64,000 nucleotides of DNA from Paracoccaceae bacterium. Its GTDB lineage: Bacteria > Pseudomonadota > Alphaproteobacteria > Rhodobacterales > Rhodobacteraceae. Location: contig JASJAR010000021.1 in the NCBI GenBank assembly GCA_030066905.1, forward strand, positions 1 to 64,000, read 5' to 3'. Numbering within the stretch: the stretch's first letter is position 1; each line of letters starts with the position of its first letter. Position numbers and translations under genes: made by a program. Shown here one piece after another: positions 7,831 through 13,902 of the stretch. The notes beneath the pieces are model-generated. The model was not told the origin of the DNA. It did no database searches and saw nothing but the letters and a program-made list of their open reading frames with translations.

Positions 7831-8406
7831 ATGGAAATTCGAAGCCCAGTTGGTTCAACAGTTTCCGAAACTTTTGTCTCGTCGGGTGACGTTGTCTCCT
7901 CCGGAGACGTAATCTGCAAACTTTCGACTGCCGCTGCCGAGAATGAGTTGCTTCGACTTTCAAAAGCTCGGAAGCTGGCAGAAAACACCCTAGAAAATCT
8001 AAGAGGGCCCTCAACAGATCGAAAGCGCAAAATTCTACAACTAGCAATAGAAGTTGCACGAGGGTATTTTGAGTATGTTGAGCACCTTGTTCAATCACAG
8101 AAGGACAAATGGGAGGTTGGTGAAGGGACGGAGCTTCCGATTCGTCAAGCGGAGGCAGAGCTAATCGAAGCTCGCGCGAAACTGGAGAAATCGACTGAAA
8201 TGGCTGTGCTTTTTGAGGAGTCTCTGCAACAGAACATTGCCATTACACTCCTCTCCATCGAGCACAATACTCAAGAGGTGGATTTCGTGAATGACAACAT
8301 ATCGAAGCATACCATCACAAGCCCGATAGATGGAAAAGTTAAGATGTCTATTGGCATTGGTGGATATACAACTGTTGGCGGTTTGATAGCGACTATCGAA
8401 GCATGA
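7831..8406 (+). CDS. Soluble HlyD/lipoyl-like protein with coiled coil
   Basis: A 191-residue protein with the layout of a membrane-fusion adaptor but without its membrane anchor. The N-terminal half of a biotinyl/lipoyl barrel (residues 1-32, SPVGSTVSETFVSSGDVV) is followed by about 110 residues of charged coiled coil and then the second barrel half (ITSPIDGKVKMSIGIGGYTT, about 160-179). There is no signal peptide, no transmembrane segment and no lipoyl-Lys motif. The gene overlaps the next by four bases (ATGA at 8403-8406), implying a common complex. Composition is AT-rich against the surroundings. The fold assignment is reasonable; the function is unknown. Confidence 0.6.
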   Translation: MEIRSPVGSTVSETFVSSGDVVSSGDVICKLSTAAAENELLRLSKARKLAENTLENLRGPSTDRKRKILQLAIEVARGYFEYVEHLVQSQKDKWEVGEGTELPIRQAEAELIEARAKLEKSTEMAVLFEESLQQNIAITLLSIEHNTQEVDFVNDNISKHTITSPIDGKVKMSIGIGGYTTVGGLIATIEA

Positions 8407-9098
8407 TCTCCACGTCCTTACCCTATTACCTAAGAAGCGAATTTGAAGGGCTTCAGCTAGAAGCTTTTGAGTTAATTGAGCAGGCCGATGCGATGGTCGA
8501 AGATATGTGGAGATCTGTTGTATCGAACTCGATGCAGCTAGCCGAGGCGCTATTTAGAAATTCTGTCCGAAATAGAATTTTGACCGACTATGATACCCAT
8601 ATTCGATGGAGCGCAAAAGATGAGTTTCAAATAACGATAATGAGGGCAATTGTTTTTGAGGAGCAAGTCCATGAAAAGCCTCCATTTATCGAATTTGCAT
8701 TGGAGGAAATTGGTTGCGGCGATAGCGTTGGCCCTGCGCAGATAAAAGTTTCGAAGTGGGCTGAGCATTTTAACACGAGTAGAGAAGACCTTCTTAACCC
8801 TGAAAAGCATTTTAAGGTAATGCGCCAACTTCTGGATGAGATAGAGACTCTAGCTTTCGAAAATGGCATGGAGAGAACGCCAGAAAATATTGGTACGCTT
8901 TGGAACAATATGAGGGCAAGGTCTCCTTCCGATTACGGTAAGAGAGTGGGCCGATATTATGAAGAATTTGCAAAAGAGAAGGACTCCGATCAAGCAGGTG
9001 AGGCAATTGTAGGTTTCTACCTGGAATTCCTCAGAAAACAGAATTTGCTCCGGGAGCGGGAACCTCGGGAGATGGAAGAAAAAATGCAGAGCGTGTAA
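8403..9098 (+). CDS. Unknown protein, partner of the lipoyl-like protein
   Basis: A 231-residue, mostly helical acidic protein that starts inside the stop of the upstream gene. I recognise no domain. The C-terminus (LLREREPREMEEK) becomes highly charged and then stops after MQSV at 9096-9098. A run of six A at 9079-9084 lies just before, and the -1 frame is open from 9002 through 9484, reading KNAERVKQQEQREKEKNYG straight on from the charged segment. The full product may therefore be about 360 residues with an acidic tail, reached by slippage or broken by a frameshift mutation. AT-rich composition indicates transfer. Confidence 0.55.
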   Translation: MISTSLPYYLRSEFEGLQLEAFELIEQADAMVEDMWRSVVSNSMQLAEALFRNSVRNRILTDYDTHIRWSAKDEFQITIMRAIVFEEQVHEKPPFIEFALEEIGCGDSVGPAQIKVSKWAEHFNTSREDLLNPEKHFKVMRQLLDEIETLAFENGMERTPENIGTLWNNMRARSPSDYGKRVGRYYEEFAKEKDSDQAGEAIVGFYLEFLRKQNLLREREPREMEEKMQSV

Positions 9099-9199
9099 AG
9101 CAACAAGAGCAGCGGGAAAAAGAGAAGAACTATGGTCCGCCACAGCGTTCGTATCTTCCGAGCAGAGGTGATCGAGCAACTGAGAAACCTAAGTTCAAT

Positions 9200-9484
9200 T
9201 TGAATCGCTTTGAGCCTCCTGGTGGTTGGAATAACGATCGTGACAGCAGCGATATAGCTACCGACGATGAGGAGGCGGAGGACGATCTTCCGGTAGACGA
9301 CGGCGATACTAAACCTGACGATGAGGAGGAGGACGATCTTCCGGAAGAAGATAGCGATACTGAACCTGACGAGGACAAGGATGAAGATCCTTCGTCAGAC
9401 GATGGCGCTACTAAACCCGAAGACGTGGAGACGAAGGACCATCTTCCGGTAGAGAATGGTGGGCCGATTTTGCGATTTTTGTAG
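9200..9484 (+). CDS. Acidic repeat tail, separate ORF or -1 frame extension
   Basis: From the first ATG (9200) the frame encodes 94 residues dominated by Asp and Glu, with three to four imperfect repeats of a DDLPxDDxDTKPDDEE unit. There is no ribosome site before 9200. The same frame is open from 9002 and reads as coding sequence (RSYLPSRGDRATEKPKFNLN) between the A6 run and the ATG. I therefore think this is the C-terminal tail of the 8403 gene in the -1 frame, not an independent gene. Acidic repeats of this kind often mimic DNA or bind basic partners, but no function can be assigned. Confidence 0.45.
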   Translation: MNRFEPPGGWNNDRDSSDIATDDEEAEDDLPVDDGDTKPDDEEEDDLPEEDSDTEPDEDKDEDPSSDDGATKPEDVETKDHLPVENGGPILRFL

Positions 9485-9511
9485 AGCTTTTAATGCGATC
9501 GGGCGGGGACC

Positions 9512-9736
9512 TTACGGGAAGAAGTGAGGAACGTTCGTCTTTGCCACTTCGACTATCCAGTCAGCATTTGCCGCGAGTTGGTGGGTGAGCGGCCTTGGCG
9601 CGCTGGCATCCGTGCCTGCGGACATGGCTTCTATGCCAGGATAGTCCTTGAAGACATCCTCGGCAGTCGGGCTGCGCAGCTTGTTGGCCGTGCAGACGAA
9701 CAAGACTGTTAGGTTATTTGTTCTTTCATCGCTCAT
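9512..9736 (-). CDS. Truncated low-Mr phosphotyrosine-phosphatase-like protein
   Basis: 74 residues. LTVLFVCTANKLRSPTAEDVF matches the P-loop (C-x5-R-S) of a small bacterial family of low-molecular-weight phosphatase homologues of about 105-110 residues. After ANADWIV the match ends and the protein stops at PHFFP, so the C-terminal third, including the general-acid Asp region, is missing. Its ATG overlaps the stop of the upstream gene (9733-9736), implying coupled translation. It may be inactive, a phosphopeptide binder, or a decaying gene. Confidence 0.55.
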   Translation of the reverse strand: MSDERTNNLTVLFVCTANKLRSPTAEDVFKDYPGIEAMSAGTDASAPRPLTHQLAANADWIVEVAKTNVPHFFP

Positions 9737-10611
9737 GGCTCCATTCTTTTCGTTAGTTCGTCCGCCACATCGGGCGGGATTTGTGCATCGTTTGCATTGA
9801 CGATGCCCGTTGCCATGCCCTCGAAAGAACTATCCGTTCGGTATGCGACAAACGGATACGCGGCATGCGGTCCGGCGCCGACAACGCCCATCATCGTTCC
9901 CCGCATCCGGTTAACGGGCGTGCCGTCCCCGGGCACCGGAAAGACTGACCAGGCGGTGTAGAATTTAAGCGCCTGCGTCTCACGGGTCAGGCCGATCAGC
10001 ACGATGTTTCCGCCCAGATACAGAACGCCACCGTCGTCGGTCTCCTTGATGCTGATACTGGTCGCGGCAGGATCAGCAAAATCCTGTTCTTCGGTGTATC
10101 GTGTGAACCCGCCCGTAGTGCTGATCCTGAGCTTAGAGATCAGCACGCGTTCGTGCTCCATGCTTCTGATCGTCCAGGCGGGCCGGAATATCAGGTAGTC
10201 TCCATCAAGATCGGACAGGTCCTTGGCCAGCGGCCTGCGCAGCTGCGCGCCGAACTGCGCTGCGAAATTCACTAACCCATGCGGCCACCCTTCCTCGGGC
10301 CGATAGAGAAGCGTGCGCGGCTGCGCGGTGCGCTCAAAGAACTCATAGATGACAGCTTTTTTGTGCTGCCGAGCGCGCTCTACAGCTTGCACCCCGCCCT
10401 CGTGCCAGCGGGTGAGCGTACCATCATCGACAATCTGCGCATGCTTACCACGGTCATCACCCCATCTAGCGAGGGCTTCACGGGCAAGCTTGTCAGTGTT
10501 GATCGCTGTGGCAAGGCGCTGTGCGGGCACGCCTTGCTCATTCAAAACCTGATCAAGCGCATCCCAAAGCGCTTTTTGTTGGTCCCGTGTTCCTTCCCAG
10601 GGCATAGCCAA
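9733..10611 (-). CDS. Unknown protein, 292 aa, coupled to the phosphatase-like gene
   Basis: The N-terminal 95 residues are helical with alternating charge, perhaps DNA-binding or an oligomerisation domain. They are followed by a beta-rich part from about 105 to 260 (YLIFRPAW, LYLGGNIVLIGLT) that could be a ligand-sensing domain. No signal peptide or membrane segment is seen. ATG at 10611. It is transcribed away from the small genes at 10801 onward, with an imperfect palindrome in the shared upstream gap. A regulator is an appealing guess, but I do not recognise the family. Confidence 0.6.
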   Translation of the reverse strand: MAMPWEGTRDQQKALWDALDQVLNEQGVPAQRLATAINTDKLAREALARWGDDRGKHAQIVDDGTLTRWHEGGVQAVERARQHKKAVIYEFFERTAQPRTLLYRPEEGWPHGLVNFAAQFGAQLRRPLAKDLSDLDGDYLIFRPAWTIRSMEHERVLISKLRISTTGGFTRYTEEQDFADPAATSISIKETDDGGVLYLGGNIVLIGLTRETQALKFYTAWSVFPVPGDGTPVNRMRGTMMGVVGAGPHAAYPFVAYRTDSSFEGMATGIVNANDAQIPPDVADELTKRMEP

Positions 10612-10641
10612 GCCTCTTTTCTATAGCCATGTCAACAACTT

Positions 10642-10673
10642 CGCATTTGCGCATATAAATGCGCGTAAATACG
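10642..10673. promoter_or_regulatory. Imperfect palindrome in the divergent gap
   Basis: GCGCAT (10649-10654) and ATGCGC (10659-10664) flank ATAA, and outer ATTT/AAAT arms extend the symmetry. It lies 31-62 bases upstream of the ATG at 10611 and also upstream of the plus-strand small genes. This position suits an operator controlling both directions. Confidence 0.35.
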
Positions 10674-10800
10674 AACTCCATAGGCGCAAAAGAGTTCTTC
10701 TGCTGCATATCTCTCCTTTCGGTGCTCGGGATAGACAGCGGCCACTCGCAACCAAGGCGGCTGTCACAAGGCAAAGCCGCGCAAGTGAAAGGAACTGAAA

Positions 10801-10932
10801 ATGAGCACGCCTTCTACAAATCGCGCCTACGAGGTCGGCCAAAATGGCGGGACCGTGAATACCAACGGGCTGCCTTGGCAGGATCGGGAGCGGGTCGATG
10901 CTGCCGTCAATGCCGGTCGGCAAGGCAGCTAA
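10801..10932 (+). CDS. Very small unknown protein, 43 aa
   Basis: The ATG at 10801 follows GAAAGGAACTGAAA. The 43-residue product starts MSTPSTNRAYEVGQNGG and ends DAAVNAGRQGS. It is polar and Gly/Asn-rich, with no Cys or membrane segment. It is the first of a run of short plus-strand genes leading to the coupling-protein gene, as is usual in conjugative modules. I do not recognise it. Confidence 0.5.
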   Translation: MSTPSTNRAYEVGQNGGTVNTNGLPWQDRERVDAAVNAGRQGS

Positions 10933-11008
10933 AAGCTAAAAGCCCTAGGCGCGGGGCAGACTGTTCGCCCCGCGCCAACCCCCAACAGTGAAATCAGAGG
11001 ATAACGTT

Positions 11009-11185
11009 ATGCGTACCGCATTAATCGGTGACAAATTTTTTGAGCTGTGCCCGCGCTGCGATGCTCCGCGGCGGCGCCGTGCATCGTGCCGTAATTGGCA
11101 GTGCCTATTCGAGCGTGGGCACTTCCCGGAACGGCGCTACTACCGTTTTCCATCCGAGGGCTTTGACTGTGGCCCGCGCTCCTGA
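11009..11185 (+). CDS. Small Cys-rich, possibly zinc-binding protein, 58 aa
   Basis: The ATG at 11009 follows CAGAGG with eight bases spacing. The protein has CPRC at residues 14-17 and further Cys at about 28, 33 and 53, within a very Arg-rich chain (CDAPRRRRASCRNWQC). This pattern suggests one small zinc-binding fold that might contact nucleic acid. Its 3' end overlaps the GTG start of the TraG gene by 17 bases, implying coupled translation. The function is unknown. Confidence 0.5.
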   Translation: MRTALIGDKFFELCPRCDAPRRRRASCRNWQCLFERGHFPERRYYRFPSEGFDCGPRS

Positions 11186-12857
11186 TCAGCAGCGGCGCAG
11201 AGGATCGCCGACCGGCAGTTTACTGCTCGGCGTGTCCTTCTATGCGCTTGCCTCCTACTGGCCGGAGATTACAGGCACACCGCCCGATGCCGCCGATCAA
11301 CTCTACCTGGGCTTCTTCAAAGTCTTCGGCGCGCTAGCTGTGCTGAACGGAGTGTCCGGCTATTACAAAGCCTGGCAACAAGCGCGGAAGCGCGAAGAAG
11401 CCGCAAAGCCGTCTGGGACATTCGGAGATGCAGCGTTCGGAACGCCAGTAGAATGCCGACAGGCGGGACTCTCAAATCCGCGCGGGCTGTTTCTTGGGTT
11501 GCTGGAAGGCCAGCCACTGTTCTTTGACGGCAAGGCACATCTAATCACCGTTGCTCCGGCCCGTCAGGGCAAAGGGACGAGCGTGGTCATGGGTAATGCG
11601 CTGCATTTCCAGGGGTCGTTATTCGTCACGGACCCCAAAGGAGAAATCGCTGCGGTCGCTGGGCCAGCGCGGGAAGAAGAACTCGAACAAAGGGTGTTTG
11701 TGCTTAATCCATGGGGATTGCACGGTCTTCCGCAGCATCGCTACAACCCGCTGCAGCGGTTGACCGAGATCGCGAACGATCCCGAATTGATCCGCGATAT
11801 TGGCGACGAAGTCGCGCGGCTTGCTCTGATCTTATTGTCTGAGCCCGAGGATGCGCGAAACCGCTACTTCCGTGAAGGATCGCGGGCGATCCTGCGCGCA
11901 GTGATGCTGTTGCTCGCTACACGCGGTCAGCCGGAGCTTTGCGCCTTACCGGAGATGTGGCGGATCATTGCAAGTCCGCGCCGCTTGGCCCGCGCCGTTG
12001 AGGCGATGGAAGAGTCTGAAGCGCTGTTTGGCATGCTTGCGACCCTCGGCGACGATTTGGCTGCGCAAATGGAGGATAGCCCAGAGCAATTTGCCGACTT
12101 TCGGCAAGGCGCGCTCCAGGCCCTCGACGAATTCAATCCAAATGGACGGCTAGCTGACTGCGTCAGCGGCTCAGACTTCAGTTTCAGCGAAATGAAAGAA
12201 GGAGACCTAACGATCTTCCAAGTGCTGCCGAACGAGAAGACCACGACCCACGGCAAATGGCTTGCTTTGAATACAAGCCAGGCCATCACCGATGTCGCCA
12301 GATCAAAGGGCAACGGCGAGGTTCTGTTCATGCTCGATGAGTTTGCCAATATGGGCAAGCTCGAAGGGCTGGCCGAAAGCCTGACTGCGTTGCCCGGGCT
12401 GGGCGTGCGGGTCTGGATGTTTGTGCAGGAGCTTGCGGAAGTCGTTCGCATCTACGGACCGAACACTGCAAAAACAGTGCTTTCACAGGCCGAAGTCAAA
12501 CAGTTCTTTGCTGTGCAGGATGATGGGCTCGCCAAAACGTTATCGGCGGCTCTCGGTCAGCGCACCGTCAAGACGAAGAACCATAATCTCGGGCGCTTCG
12601 ATGATGACGAGATCGGCGAGTCCCTGGGCGAAACCGGCAGGCCGCTCATGGCCCCCGATGAAATCCGGCAGATGGGTCCACGCGAGCAACTCCTGTTCAT
12701 TGGCCGTCTGCCACCGATCAGAGCCGAACGTATTCCGTTCTGGGAGGTGGAGCCGTGGGCGTCATGGGCGCGGGACAATCCTGTCGAAGGCGGGACGCCT
12801 CGGGTCAATCCGACCTTGCGCCTCCGTTACTCGAAAAGAGGAACCGACGATGAGTGA
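11169..12857 (+). CDS. traG: Conjugal transfer coupling protein TraG/VirD4 family
   Basis: A type IV coupling protein that links relaxosome DNA to the mating channel at the inner membrane. The N-terminus has two hydrophobic segments (about 15-35 and 45-65), then Walker A APARQGKGTS near residue 140, the family stretch VTDPKGE, and Walker B VLFMLDEFANMG near 380, ending with a C-terminal motor-domain part. From the GTG at 11169 it has 562 residues, somewhat shorter than Ti VirD4. The longer reading from 11028 adds an Arg-rich segment that overlaps the Cys-rich gene and is rejected. No relaxase gene is in the window. Confidence 0.88.
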   Translation: MARAPDQQRRRGSPTGSLLLGVSFYALASYWPEITGTPPDAADQLYLGFFKVFGALAVLNGVSGYYKAWQQARKREEAAKPSGTFGDAAFGTPVECRQAGLSNPRGLFLGLLEGQPLFFDGKAHLITVAPARQGKGTSVVMGNALHFQGSLFVTDPKGEIAAVAGPAREEELEQRVFVLNPWGLHGLPQHRYNPLQRLTEIANDPELIRDIGDEVARLALILLSEPEDARNRYFREGSRAILRAVMLLLATRGQPELCALPEMWRIIASPRRLARAVEAMEESEALFGMLATLGDDLAAQMEDSPEQFADFRQGALQALDEFNPNGRLADCVSGSDFSFSEMKEGDLTIFQVLPNEKTTTHGKWLALNTSQAITDVARSKGNGEVLFMLDEFANMGKLEGLAESLTALPGLGVRVWMFVQELAEVVRIYGPNTAKTVLSQAEVKQFFAVQDDGLAKTLSAALGQRTVKTKNHNLGRFDDDEIGESLGETGRPLMAPDEIRQMGPREQLLFIGRLPPIRAERIPFWEVEPWASWARDNPVEGGTPRVNPTLRLRYSKRGTDDE

Positions 12858-13200
12858 TTTTGACATTGAAGTGATCGGTGGACCGCCGCCGCGCAGACCG
12901 CCCGGCCCGCTGAAGCGGCTTATGGCGAGGCTCCGGCTTGGACTACACAGGCTCCTGATGCGACCCAGGCGGATGATCGTCATAGGCATGGCGGGATATC
13001 TACTGATCGTAGGCACCCCTCATGTCGGTTGGGATTACGAATGCCGTCATCCGATGCGCGGCCCGGCGACCTGCCAGTCCGTGGCCTGGTGCGCATACTA
13101 CGGGGTGCAAGGGCGGCGGATCGCGGTGCCGCGCGACGGCGTGCAATGCAGTCTCGTGAAGGTCCTGCCGTTGGACTTCGCGCAGCTCTTTGGAGGGTAA
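12850..13200 (+). CDS. Small membrane protein next to traG, 116 aa
   Basis: The ATG at 12850 overlaps the traG stop. A cytoplasmic Pro/Arg-rich part (GGPPPRRPPGPL...LLMRPRR) precedes one transmembrane helix at about 43-60 (IVIGMAGYLLIVGTPHVGW). A C-terminal part with four Cys (CRHP, CQS, CAY, CSL), presumably periplasmic, follows. Topology and position suggest an accessory conjugation protein. I do not recognise a family. Confidence 0.55.
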   Translation: MSDFDIEVIGGPPPRRPPGPLKRLMARLRLGLHRLLMRPRRMIVIGMAGYLLIVGTPHVGWDYECRHPMRGPATCQSVAWCAYYGVQGRRIAVPRDGVQCSLVKVLPLDFAQLFGG

Positions 13201-13204
13201 GAAA

Positions 13205-13468
13205 ATGCCAGAGTATTTTTACACGCTCGACCTGGGCCAGACCTACGGCCCGAAACTTGAACAGCACGCGGCACAGGCCCGTTTCGATGACATCCAGGCG
13301 TTCGCAGAGATGATTTTGTGCCACGCTCTCGACCTGATGGAACGGCTCGATGCGGCGCAAAACATCGACCGCGATGATGATTGGGAAGCTGAAGTCCTGG
13401 CGCGCCCTGTGCCAGAAAACCCAGGCTCAGAGCGGGATACAGACTTCGATGATGGCATCCCGTTCTAG
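13205..13468 (+). CDS. Small unknown acidic protein, 87 aa
   Basis: The ATG at 13205 sits just after GGAGGGTAAGAAA, five bases past the stop of the previous gene, so it is in the traG operon. The chain is acidic and helical (QAFAEMILCHALDLMERLD), with an Asp-rich C-terminus ending DDGIPF. There is no membrane segment. The family is unknown. Confidence 0.55.
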   Translation: MPEYFYTLDLGQTYGPKLEQHAAQARFDDIQAFAEMILCHALDLMERLDAAQNIDRDDDWEAEVLARPVPENPGSERDTDFDDGIPF

Positions 13469-13477
13469 CTGCGAAAT

Positions 13478-13536
13478 TTGAGAGAAATCAACATATAGTG
13501 GTATACTGAAGATAGGCATACTAACGATGCCTATCT
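13478..13536 (+). promoter_or_regulatory. Promoter with downstream operator for the recombinase operon
   Basis: TTGAGA (13478-13483) and TATACT (13502-13507) are separated by 18 bases. A perfect 10-bp inverted repeat, AGATAGGCAT / ATGCCTATCT with a 7-base loop, lies at 13510-13536, over the expected transcription start. It could be an operator or a 5' stem-loop. It serves the gene at 13555 and probably the recombinase gene. Confidence 0.5.
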
Positions 13537-13554
13537 CCTGGAAAGGAGAAGGAG

Positions 13555-13857
13555 ATGGACGGTAATTTTGAGAAGACAGGCCCTAGCGGCCTGAATAAGA
13601 GCTTTTGTGCCTCGGCCGACCGCACGGTGACGGTCGATGTCGATAAGTATCAAGAAATGCTCGACGGGTCCGGGCTTTCGGCGGAACAAAAGAAGCAAGT
13701 GCTGGAAGCCCTGTGGTCGATCATCGTGATGTTTATCGATCTAGGTTTTGAAGTGCATCCTGCGCAGGAAGTCTGTGGACAAGATGAATATGAGCCGTTC
13801 GAGACTGCCTCAGAAGCCTTCGATGCGGTAAGCTCAAAGGATACCGACGACACTTAA
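13555..13857 (+). CDS. Small unknown protein upstream of the recombinase, 100 aa
   Basis: The ATG at 13555 is preceded by GGAAAGGAGAAGGAG. The protein is acidic and helical (LSAEQKKQVLEALWSIIVMF), has a short hydrophobic stretch at about 58-66, and ends in an Asp/Ser/Thr-rich tail. It lies 45 bases upstream of the recombinase start and behind the only clear promoter here, so it may help control excision. The family is unknown. Confidence 0.6.
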   Translation: MDGNFEKTGPSGLNKSFCASADRTVTVDVDKYQEMLDGSGLSAEQKKQVLEALWSIIVMFIDLGFEVHPAQEVCGQDEYEPFETASEAFDAVSSKDTDDT

Positions 13858-13902
13858 TCCAACAGAACGCGGCCCTGCAAAAATGGCCGGTCTGGAGGCA
13901 AT

